From the NCBI GenBank assembly GCA_021784575.1, contig JAJYHX010000002.1, positions 186,001-250,000 on the forward strand: DNA of 64,000 bases. Direction: 5' to 3'. Both the position numbers and the translations under genes were made by a program. The stretch comes from Nitrospirota bacterium (GTDB taxonomy: Bacteria; Nitrospirota; JACRHJ01). Positions within the stretch are counted from its first letter, which is position 1. The number at the start of each line of letters is the position of its first letter. The notes below the pieces were generated by a model. The model searched no databases. It saw nothing but the letters and a program-made list of their open reading frames with translations, and was not told the origin of the DNA. Shown one piece after another: positions 16,591 to 23,669 of the stretch.

Positions 16591-17495
16591 AAGAGAAGCT
16601 TCTCAAGATTGCCCGAAAATATGTTCGCTTTCGACGTGCCGCTTATTGGAAGACTCCCGACCGCGTCTATAGACGCGCGTATCTCCCTGTTCGCCGGGAA
16701 GTCGCTGCCCCACAGCACTCTTCCCTCCCCGAAAACATTAATCGCCAGGTCGAGCATTCTCACGTCCGGCGAGCCGGAAGTGTCAATATAAATTTTTTTC
16801 AGAACCTCTTCCGGCCCTTCACCCATGTCTTTCACAATTCCGCGGTCCAGGAGCATTTTGTATGTCCTACCGTATCTCCCGGCGAGGAACGGCATGACGC
16901 CGGCAAAGCTTGCGAATACAAGCTTCAGCCTCGGTAATTTCTCAAGCAGCCCGCAGCCGATAATCCTTGCAAGACAGAGCGTGGTATCGAACGCATACTG
17001 GAATACGGGCGTGATGAGCGGATGGCGGAGTCTTTCAAAACCGAATGGCGTAAGCGTCGTCGGGTGGAAAAATACAGGCCTGCCCCAGGCTTCGGCTTTC
17101 TCGAAAAACGGCAGATACCCCGCATCGTCCGGATAAACTCCGCCGCCGTTTGTCGGCATTGTAAAACCGGACGCGCCTCCCCGCAGCGCCTCTTCTCCAA
17201 GCGAGATCATCCCGCCGGAGTCCGTCAATGGGACCGCCGCGAGCCAGGACAGGCGCCCGTTTGAGCTCGCTGCAATATCCTTCACGCCACGGTTATAAGC
17301 CGCAGCCGCGGCAATCTCCGTCATGGCGGCCCGGACATGAAAATCCGTAGTCGGATATGAGATCAGCGCGCGTGATACGCCGGCCTCGTCCATCGCCCTA
17401 AGATGGCCGTCCATGCCGCCCCAGGATTCGTTGTAGAACGAGGCGTTTTTTATTACTTCGCCGGGCAGCAGATGAAAATGGGCGTCGAATACCAT
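16581..17495 (-). CDS. Amidohydrolase-2 family protein (ACMSD-like), key His changed
   Basis: 304 residues, TIM-barrel metal hydrolase/decarboxylase family. The ATG at 17495 forms TGATG with the upstream gene and starts MVFDAHFHLL, with the HxH metal motif. Other expected ligands are visible: FFHP (His) and WGSDFP (Asp). The region where ACMSD-type enzymes have AHGGG, whose His acts in catalysis, reads ASFAG here. Members decarboxylate or hydrolyse beta-keto, pyrone or carboxylated aromatic substrates; here a polyketide decarboxylase or cyclase role is possible but the missing His may mean altered chemistry. Confidence 0.75.
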   Translation of the reverse strand: MVFDAHFHLLPGEVIKNASFYNESWGGMDGHLRAMDEAGVSRALISYPTTDFHVRAAMTEIAAAAAYNRGVKDIAASSNGRLSWLAAVPLTDSGGMISLGEEALRGGASGFTMPTNGGGVYPDDAGYLPFFEKAEAWGRPVFFHPTTLTPFGFERLRHPLITPVFQYAFDTTLCLARIIGCGLLEKLPRLKLVFASFAGVMPFLAGRYGRTYKMLLDRGIVKDMGEGPEEVLKKIYIDTSGSPDVRMLDLAINVFGEGRVLWGSDFPANREIRASIDAVGSLPISGTSKANIFSGNLEKLLLCD

Positions 17496-18220
17496 CAGTA
17501 TCTCAACACTTCCTTTATAGTTTGGTAAAGCTCGGAGTTCCACACGTCGCAAACCTGTTCGCCGACGGCGCGGGCCATGGCGAGCGCCGGCTTGTTTTCC
17601 TCATACGACGGCATCGGTTTGTCCAGTAGAGATTTGAAACCCGGATGCTCCATCGCAAAGCGCTTTCCCACCATGCAGAGATTTTTCATCTCCGCCTCCA
17701 TCAAAGCAATCCCCGCGCAGGCGACGGACGTCGCAGTCATGGCCTTTAGGTAATGGAAGAGGTAGTAGAGCGCGCCCTCCATGCCGATGGCCGCGCCGAC
17801 GGCGATGTTGCCCACGGGCGCGCCCTTGAACGGATTTTTCGGATAAGCCGTTATCGTCGTGCCCCATATCTCGGAGCGTTCCTGCTCGTGCAGCGGACGC
17901 GTCCTGTGCAAAAGATTGATTACAATCGCCGGCTGCTGATATGCATAGACGGGCGATGAAAAGATAAACGCGTCGGACTCGGACATCTTGTCGAAGATAA
18001 ATCTGCCGTCGTCGTCCTTGTCTTCAAGGAGCGGACAGCTGAGGCCGCAAAGACATCGGTTACAAGCAAGACACGGCTTCACGTTATAATTAATAAGCCT
18101 GATAACCTCCGACTCCGCGCCCTTTTCCTCTGCGGCTTCGAGCGCCTTGCGCAGGAAATAATCGCTTGCGGATTTCTGCTTTCCTCTTTTATGCGTGCCG
18201 CATATACCGAGAATTTTCAT
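17495..18220 (-). CDS. Iron-sulfur flavoprotein / NADPH-dependent FMN reductase family
   Basis: 241 residues with a flavodoxin-like fold: GICGTHKRGKQKSAS near the N-terminus for FMN phosphate binding, then a compact Cys motif CLACNRCLCGLSC at about residues 50-62, as in archaeal-type iron-sulfur flavoproteins, and SSPVYAYQQPA as the FMN isoalloxazine contact. Likely an anaerobic electron carrier or quinone/polyketide reductase. Tightly coupled to the aromatase gene upstream (4-base overlap) and the amidohydrolase downstream. Confidence 0.8.
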   Translation of the reverse strand: MKILGICGTHKRGKQKSASDYFLRKALEAAEEKGAESEVIRLINYNVKPCLACNRCLCGLSCPLLEDKDDDGRFIFDKMSESDAFIFSSPVYAYQQPAIVINLLHRTRPLHEQERSEIWGTTITAYPKNPFKGAPVGNIAVGAAIGMEGALYYLFHYLKAMTATSVACAGIALMEAEMKNLCMVGKRFAMEHPGFKSLLDKPMPSYEENKPALAMARAVGEQVCDVWNSELYQTIKEVLRY

Positions 18221-18645
18221 TTTCCCTCTATTATCTCTTTTATCCTCTGCATGTTTTTCTTCGAGTGCTCGTTTATCCGGCCTTCTGCCGTCTTGTCATC
18301 CACCGGCGCTTTCTCGTCCATGGAAAAATCCTGCTCCCAGGTCATCTCCACGCCGCCGTCTTTCTCTTCATATGTCCAGAGCAGGTCCATATATTTGAAC
18401 GGGAACATCGGCTCCTCGCGCTTCGCCGCGCATCTGTGCCCGGCCTTGTCGAGGATGCGGCTGGAGCGCCAGGACTTCCCTTCTTTATTTGTGAGCTGAA
18501 ATGTTATTCTGTCCCCTTCGCGCGAAAGAATCTTCGCGTCGGAGTATTCGTCGAAAAGCTCCGGCCAGCGTTCGATGTTGTTGGTAACATCGAATACTTT
18601 TTCGTACGGCGCGTCGATGAATATGGAATTTTTAGTATGTGCCAT
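18217..18645 (-). CDS. SRPBCC polyketide aromatase/cyclase, TcmN-ARO/CYC-like
   Basis: 142 residues. The pattern NSIFIDAPYEKVFDVTNNIERWPELF, then WRSSRILDKAGHRCAAKR, FKYMDLLWTYE and GGVEMTWEQDF, follows the first-ring aromatase/cyclase family exemplified by TcmN and WhiE-ORFVI, which fold a poly-beta-ketone bound to ACP and aromatise the first rings. It lies four bases after the metal-dependent cyclase gene and downstream of the ketosynthase pair and ACP, the classic type II polyketide context. Which cyclisation it directs cannot be read. Confidence 0.85.
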   Translation of the reverse strand: MAHTKNSIFIDAPYEKVFDVTNNIERWPELFDEYSDAKILSREGDRITFQLTNKEGKSWRSSRILDKAGHRCAAKREEPMFPFKYMDLLWTYEEKDGGVEMTWEQDFSMDEKAPVDDKTAEGRINEHSKKNMQRIKEIIEGK

Positions 18646-18649
18646 TTTT

Positions 18650-19417
18650 TCAGTCCTCGATTATCGCCACAGCGCGCGCCCATGCCGCGCCAGCATCTTT
18701 TATCTTTACCGGGAAACAGGCGAACCTGAAACCGTGCGGCGGCAGCGAGGCGAGGTTTGCGAGCCGCTCGATATGGCAGTATTCTTTTTCCCGGCCGAGC
18801 AGATGAACAGGCCAGAGCTTCGATGCGTCCGCCGTCTGTTGATAATCCGAGGCCATATTCATAAACGGCCTGTCCAGGCCCGGCGCGTCGGTTCCGATGG
18901 TCCTGATGCCAAGGCCGAAAAGATATTCCGCCGCATCAATGCCCAAACCGGCAAATTTCAGGAAATACTCCCTGCTTCCGAAATGCCTGTCCGCGCCTGT
19001 CATTATTAGCGCAATGTCGCCGGGCTTCGGATTATATTTTATGGCTTCCAGCCCGCGGCGGATGTCTTCCGCCGTTATCTCGCCGCCCGGCGGCAGGGCA
19101 GTAGCGTCGATTACAAAACCGTTTCCGTAGCACCATTCAAGCGGGACATCGGATATCTTCTTCGCTGGCAGTCCTTCGGACTCCGGGCCGAAGTGCCAGG
19201 GCGCATCCATGTGAGTCCCGCAATGAACCGACGCCTCCACCGTCTCATGCGAAAGGAACATGCCGCCGGGAAACGCATCCGCGCCTATTTTCTTCTCGCC
19301 GGGGAATTTGTCCCCTATCTTTCCCGCGCCTTCCGCATGGCCGATGCGCGCTATCCGCACCGGGAAAGGTTCCGGCGCGCAGTCGTCTATTGGAATGCTC
19401 AGGTCTATTATTCTCAA
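18650..19417 (-). CDS. Cyclase family protein (PF04199-type metal-dependent hydrolase fold)
   Basis: 255 residues. Seen: HCGTHMDAPWHF (the HxGTHxDxPxH metal-binding signature) at about residues 64-75, and GIRTIGTDAPGLDRPF. The family includes bacterial kynurenine formamidase and polyketide cyclases. Within this cluster a ring-closing or hydrolytic step on the polyketide is the likely role. The start overlaps the ACP stop (ATGA). No tryptophan-degradation genes are nearby, which argues against formamidase. Confidence 0.82.
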   Translation of the reverse strand: MRIIDLSIPIDDCAPEPFPVRIARIGHAEGAGKIGDKFPGEKKIGADAFPGGMFLSHETVEASVHCGTHMDAPWHFGPESEGLPAKKISDVPLEWCYGNGFVIDATALPPGGEITAEDIRRGLEAIKYNPKPGDIALIMTGADRHFGSREYFLKFAGLGIDAAEYLFGLGIRTIGTDAPGLDRPFMNMASDYQQTADASKLWPVHLLGREKEYCHIERLANLASLPPHGFRFACFPVKIKDAGAAWARAVAIIED

Positions 19418-19650
19418 GGCCTTGCCGCCGCGTTGGAGAAATATTCGATTATCTCGCGGACCGTGCTCCCGCCGTTTATCGCCCCGTCCGGAATCCTGAC
19501 CGAGAACTCCTTTTCCAGCGCAACCAGCAGTTCAACCATCTCCGTCGAGTCAACTCCAAGGCCGGTCTTCAGAGCCGCTTCCGGACGCAGCTCGCTTCTG
19601 TCTATGCCAATCTCACCGAAGACCTTCTCTATTTTATCTTCCACCGGCAT
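19414..19650 (-). CDS. Acyl carrier protein of the polyketide cluster
   Basis: 78 residues. Contains LGVDSTEMVELLVALE, with Ser35 as the expected 4'-phosphopantetheine site (DST instead of the common DSL), and the four-helix ACP pattern ending in TVREIIEYF. It lies directly after the ketosynthase/chain-length-factor pair, so it is the probable carrier for the growing polyketide. No phosphopantetheinyl transferase and no malonyl-CoA:ACP transferase are seen in the window; these would be borrowed from fatty acid synthesis. Confidence 0.9.
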   Translation of the reverse strand: MPVEDKIEKVFGEIGIDRSELRPEAALKTGLGVDSTEMVELLVALEKEFSVRIPDGAINGGSTVREIIEYFSNAAARP

Positions 19651-19665
19651 CGCTGCGCTCCTTGC

Positions 19666-20874
19666 TCAGGGCCTGCCTATTAAAAGACAGGCGTTCACTC
19701 CGCCACGCCCGATTGAGTTAATGATAACGTTCTCTTTGGTTAATTTCCTTGTCCCGCCGCCAAAAACAAAAAAATCAAACTCCGGCTCGTCCACGCTCAG
19801 GCATGGCGTCTGCCCGTTATTCAGCGCCATGCATGCGAAAGCCGCATCGAGCGCGCCGGATGCGCCGAGAGAGTTCCCTATCTGCGGCTTCGGAGAATAA
19901 AACGGAAGTTCGCCGGCCATGTCTCCGAATATCCTTGAGAACGCCCTGCCCTCGGATAAATCGGCATATTTCCCGGCGTTGGCCGACGGGATAGCCATGC
20001 CGATTCCGGACGCGGCAACGCCAGCCTCGCGCATGGCGAGTGTCATGGCGCGGGCCATGCCGTCGCCGGAGGCGTCGGAAATTATCGGGTGCATCCCGTC
20101 GCTCGTATGCCCGAATCCCTTTATCTCGGCGTATATCCTGGCGTCTCTTTTGAGCGCCCTGTCCATCTCCTCGACAACGAGCGCCGCCGCGCCCTCTCCG
20201 ATTATGCAGCCGTCGCGGTCTTTGCAAAACGGCCTGTAGCGCCCTGTCCGGCTCAGTTCGCCGGAGGTGTTGCAGCATAAAAGCGCGTAGGGCGATACCG
20301 GCGCCTCGGCGCCTCCCGCGAGCATCACGTCCGCCCTGCCCGTCTTTATCGCGCGCGCGGCATATGATATGGCCATGTGCGAGCTGGCGACGTCGGAGAT
20401 TATGGTCTTGGAAAAACCCTTCAGTCCGTAGAAAATGGACACCTGTCCCTGCGGCGCCGCAGGGAACCACGCGGTCGCCTGGTACGGGCTTACCTCCCGC
20501 AGGCCTTGCGTCCAGAGGTCCCGAAGCTCTTCCTCCGCAAACGCCCAGCCGCCGAGGGCGTTGCCGAAAGTTATGCCGATACGGTTCTTGTCTTCCGCGT
20601 CAAGGTCTATCCCGCTGTCCCTGAATGCGGCGTCGGAAGCCGAGAGCGCCATATGGGAGAACCTGTCGAGCTTCTTGATGAGTCTTTTGGAGAAAATCTC
20701 TTCGCCTCCGGGGCCGGATACCAGGCCCGCATGGCGCGAAGGATAGCGCGATGCGTCGAAACGGTCTATCTCGCCGATAAAGCTCCCGCCGGACGACAAT
20801 CTTCCAAAAAACTCATTCAGGGTATTCCCGGCGGGGCTTGTCAGGCCGATGCCCGTTATGACCGCGCGTCTCAT
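19666..20874 (-). CDS. Ketosynthase-beta / chain-length-factor-like protein, active site lost
   Basis: 402 residues with the full thiolase fold of a beta-ketoacyl synthase (RRAVITGIGLTSPAGNT, GGAEAPVSPYALL, QIGNSLGASGALDAAFA). The catalytic triad is gone: the nucleophile region reads ISDVASSHMAISYA (residues 159-172) with no Cys, the first His region reads IPSANAGK, and the second His is Asn334. This is the expected state for a chain-length factor, which pairs with an active ketosynthase in type II polyketide synthases. It overlaps the ketosynthase gene by ATGA, supporting heterodimer formation. Actinobacterial factors usually have Gln in place of Cys; here the substitution differs. Confidence 0.85.
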   Translation of the reverse strand: MRRAVITGIGLTSPAGNTLNEFFGRLSSGGSFIGEIDRFDASRYPSRHAGLVSGPGGEEIFSKRLIKKLDRFSHMALSASDAAFRDSGIDLDAEDKNRIGITFGNALGGWAFAEEELRDLWTQGLREVSPYQATAWFPAAPQGQVSIFYGLKGFSKTIISDVASSHMAISYAARAIKTGRADVMLAGGAEAPVSPYALLCCNTSGELSRTGRYRPFCKDRDGCIIGEGAAALVVEEMDRALKRDARIYAEIKGFGHTSDGMHPIISDASGDGMARAMTLAMREAGVAASGIGMAIPSANAGKYADLSEGRAFSRIFGDMAGELPFYSPKPQIGNSLGASGALDAAFACMALNNGQTPCLSVDEPEFDFFVFGGGTRKLTKENVIINSIGRGGVNACLLIGRP

Positions 20875-22145
20875 GCCCGCCTCAATATCATGGATGAGTG
20901 GATTCCGGAAAACCCGCTGCTCGTCTTTATCAGCACGTTCACTTGTTTGTCCCTGGCCTCGTTAGGCACATAGTCGAGATCGCATTCAGGGTCTCGCTCC
21001 CTGTAATTCGCCGTCGGCGGGATTACGCCGCGCTCAATGACCATCGCCGACACCGCGAGTTCAATGGAGTTCGCCGCCGAGAGCGGATGTCCTATCATGG
21101 ATTTTATGGAGCTTACCGGCGCATGGTATGCCATGTCTCCGAGGGCGGATTTTATCGCGTTCGTCTCGAAGACGTCGTTCTGCTCCGTTGAGCTTCCGTG
21201 CGAGTTTATGTAGTCTATGCCTAAGGCGTCAACCCGCGCCTCGTCCATTGCGAGTTTTATCGAACGCGCCAGCGCGTCGCCGTCTTTCGGCAGGTCGGTC
21301 ATGTGATATGCGTTCGACGTCGAGCCGAAGCCCGCTATCTCCGCATATATTCTCGCGCCCCGCCGGGCTGCGTGGCCGTATTCCTCGAGGACGAGTATCC
21401 CCGCGCCTTCCGAGATGACAAAACCGTTCCTTGTCCTGTCGAACGGGCGCGACGCCGCCTCAGGCTCGTCGTTATGCTTCGAGAGCGCCTTTATGACGTC
21501 GAAGGCCGCAAGGGCTATCGGCGTAATCGGGGCCTCGGACGCCCCGGTTATCATAACATCGCACAGGCCAAGCTGGATGTTTTCGTATGCGTAGGCCACG
21601 GAATCGGTCCCGGCCGTGCAGCCGGTCGAGATGACGCACGCCCCGCCTTTCAGCCCGTAGCGCGCGGCGATGAAGTTGGCGGGAGAATTGAATATCGACG
21701 CATCGTAGAGAAACGGCGAAGCGAGGGCCGGGTCTATAGGCTCACGACCGTTATGCGTAACTCTCAGGAACTCCTCCTCCATCCACTTCGTGCCGCATAT
21801 GGCGTTCGCAAGCGCCACGCCGCACCGCTCGCGGTTCGTCCTGTCAAGCTCCAGACCCGCGTCCTCCACCGCAAGCTTCGCCCCGGCCAGGGCGAATTGC
21901 AGATACCTGTCCATTCCCGATGCGTCTTCATGCGGAATGCCGAATGACGCGGGATCAAAACCATTCACCTCCGCCGCGACCTTCGACAGGAACCCGGTCG
22001 TATCGAACGCCGTGATTAATCCAGTCTGGGTGCGCGCGTTTATCATGGAGTCCCAGAATGCATCCTTGCCGATGCCGCCCGGAGCGATGACGCCGAGGCC
22101 CGTTATGACCACCCTGCGGACGGTCGACCGTCTGCTGAGATTCAA
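20871..22145 (-). CDS. Ketosynthase-alpha of a type II polyketide synthase
   Basis: 424 residues from a TTG start that overlaps the upstream stop (TTGA). Complete Cys-His-His triad: Cys176 in STGCTAGTDSVAYA, His316 in NSHGSSTEQND, His353 in MIGHPLSAANS. The TGCTAG-x-D context is typical of polyketide ketosynthases rather than housekeeping FabF (TACA). It condenses malonyl-ACP units with the adjacent chain-length factor. GTG or ATG starts giving the same N-terminus are absent, so TTG is the best choice although its Shine-Dalgarno (GAGG) is unusually close. Confidence 0.9.
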   Translation of the reverse strand: MNLSRRSTVRRVVITGLGVIAPGGIGKDAFWDSMINARTQTGLITAFDTTGFLSKVAAEVNGFDPASFGIPHEDASGMDRYLQFALAGAKLAVEDAGLELDRTNRERCGVALANAICGTKWMEEEFLRVTHNGREPIDPALASPFLYDASIFNSPANFIAARYGLKGGACVISTGCTAGTDSVAYAYENIQLGLCDVMITGASEAPITPIALAAFDVIKALSKHNDEPEAASRPFDRTRNGFVISEGAGILVLEEYGHAARRGARIYAEIAGFGSTSNAYHMTDLPKDGDALARSIKLAMDEARVDALGIDYINSHGSSTEQNDVFETNAIKSALGDMAYHAPVSSIKSMIGHPLSAANSIELAVSAMVIERGVIPPTANYRERDPECDLDYVPNEARDKQVNVLIKTSSGFSGIHSSMILRRA

Positions 22146-22411
22146 GCCTCGACCCGCCTGACCTTGAACCGCACGTACCCGCCGTCCGGGCATGTCACGG
22201 TGTTGATGGAGTCCGGGTCTTCCATGAACGGATACTTTGCGCCGAAGTTCAGCGCGAAGAGCACCGGGAAGAGCGTGTGGTATGCCGCCCCGCAGAAGCC
22301 TTCCGGCGTCCTGAGCCCCAGCACCTCCACCTCCTGGCCCTGCCGGTATTTATAAAAACACGGCCCGGAGACCTCTTCGACGGATATGACCATTTTCTTT
22401 GGATTTGCCAT
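22142..22411 (-). CDS. TIGR04076-like small protein, copy 2
   Basis: 89 residues. Paralogue of the next gene upstream: both share a FCxxAYHxLFPVL core, an FGAxxPF segment, and a C-terminal TCPDGGxxxFKVR motif (TCPDGGYVRFKVRR here). The family occurs in anaerobes and has no known function; the invariant Cys pair suggests metal or thiol chemistry. The start ATG sits at the stop of copy 1, and its own stop overlaps the ketosynthase TTG start, so it is translationally locked to the polyketide synthase. Confidence 0.75.
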   Translation of the reverse strand: MANPKKMVISVEEVSGPCFYKYRQGQEVEVLGLRTPEGFCGAAYHTLFPVLFALNFGAKYPFMEDPDSINTVTCPDGGYVRFKVRRVEA

Positions 22412-22674
22412 TATAACTTCCTCACTTTGAATGTAAGATTCCCGCCGTCCGGGCATGTCGTCCGGACACAGCCTTCGCTGTCCCGGAACGGAAATTCCGC
22501 GCCGAACGTCCAGGCGTAAAGGACAGGGAACAGCGAATGATACGCGCCGTAACAGAAGCCGTCCGGCGGCGTCACGAAGTCCTTTACCTCGAACGTGTCG
22601 CCTTCTTTCAACCCTTTGAAGCATTCCTTGCCGACTTTATCCACCGTCAGGATAAAACCCGGGAATTCCATCAT
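22411..22674 (-). CDS. TIGR04076-like small protein, copy 1
   Basis: 87 residues. Shows GFCYGAYHSLFPVLYAWTFG and CPDGGNLTFKVRKL, the same core as copy 2 with conserved Cys, His and Asp. The two copies differ enough (about half the residues in the core identical) to suggest an old duplication or a heterodimer. Overlaps the stop of nothing but the start of its neighbour; the gene itself begins inside the last codons of the PanE-like gene (ATGA). Function unknown; co-translation with the ketosynthase is the main clue. Confidence 0.75.
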   Translation of the reverse strand: MMEFPGFILTVDKVGKECFKGLKEGDTFEVKDFVTPPDGFCYGAYHSLFPVLYAWTFGAEFPFRDSEGCVRTTCPDGGNLTFKVRKL

Positions 22675-23669
22675 AATCCGAACCTCCTTAACATTTCATC
22701 GACCGACAGATATTTATTCGTTCTCTCCGTCTCCTTCACAAGCTCGACGGCCTTGCCGTTAAGCCTCGCCTTGCGCCCCGCCTCTTCGGCCTCCCTGACA
22801 ACCTCGCCGTTTAGATAATCCACTTCCGAGGCCCTCCCGCGCATGACGCTCTGAAGGACTGAGCCGGGCAGCGGCAGGTGGGAAAGCCCGCGCATTATGT
22901 TCCCGTATATCTTCGGCCCTATATCCGCGGGCGCGTGCAGGAGCGACTTGAGTTTTTCGAGCGGCAGGTCGGGGAGGTCGGCCATCTCCATGCCCGCGGC
23001 CTCGAAAACATCCCATGCCTCGCGCATGAGCGAGAGGCCAAGGGAAGAGACCCCGTCTTCCGAGAACGCCTCCTGGAGGTCTTTGCCGAGTATGCAGGCG
23101 ACAGCGTTATTGAGGTTCAGTATCAGCTTCGCCCGGTGCACGGCCTGTATGTTTCCAGCAACATGAACCTCGAAGGCCGTGGACAAAATCTTCCCGACCT
23201 TCTTCACAATACCATCGCCGTCATGTCCGAAAGCCTTGCCGATGACAAGCCCGCCGGGGAAATTATACGTAACGTGTCCCGGCTCCCTGTATGTGGCGCC
23301 GAACATCACGACGGCGGACACTATCCGCTCTCTGCCGAGGATTTCCCCGGCTATCTCGTCGGCCATCATGCCGTTCTGCATCGTAAGCGCCGGGAAGTTT
23401 CCCATGCCCTTCATCTGACCGCAGGCGGATTCCATGTCATGCGTCTTTACGGCAATCAGCGCAAGGTCGGGGATGAACTCCAGGGCTCTCGCGGCGTAGA
23501 TTACATAATTTCTCCCGCCAGCCACGCCGTCAATTGAAAGGCCGTTATGATTTATCGCCCTTACCTGGCGCGGGTCCCGGCTGATGAGCGTAACCGCATG
23601 CCCCTTTTCATGGAGCAGAGCGCCCGCGACACACCCTACGGCGCCCGCGCCTATAACTGCAATTTTCAT
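22671..23669 (-). CDS. Ketopantoate reductase (PanE/ApbA) family oxidoreductase
   Basis: 332 residues. N-terminal NADP-binding GAGAVGCVAGALLHEKGH, then IAVKTHD and LTMQNGM, which carry the family's Lys and Asn active-site residues, and HRAKLILNLNNAVACIL in the C-terminal domain (Lys and Asn of the catalytic set). True PanE makes pantoate for coenzyme A, but no pantothenate gene is adjacent; inside this cluster a ketoreductase acting on a polyketide carbonyl is more likely. Overlaps both neighbours by 4 bases. Confidence 0.8.
   Translation of the reverse strand: MKIAVIGAGAVGCVAGALLHEKGHAVTLISRDPRQVRAINHNGLSIDGVAGGRNYVIYAARALEFIPDLALIAVKTHDMESACGQMKGMGNFPALTMQNGMMADEIAGEILGRERIVSAVVMFGATYREPGHVTYNFPGGLVIGKAFGHDGDGIVKKVGKILSTAFEVHVAGNIQAVHRAKLILNLNNAVACILGKDLQEAFSEDGVSSLGLSLMREAWDVFEAAGMEMADLPDLPLEKLKSLLHAPADIGPKIYGNIMRGLSHLPLPGSVLQSVMRGRASEVDYLNGEVVREAEEAGRKARLNGKAVELVKETERTNKYLSVDEMLRRFGL

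Noticed and set aside
18650-19417. Kynurenine formamidase
   Set aside because: The fold fits, but no tryptophan catabolism genes are near and the gene is locked in the polyketide run.
20871-22145. Ketosynthase as housekeeping FabF
   Set aside because: The TGCTAG nucleophile context, the paired inactive ketosynthase, and adjacent aromatase and cyclase genes fit a polyketide synthase better.
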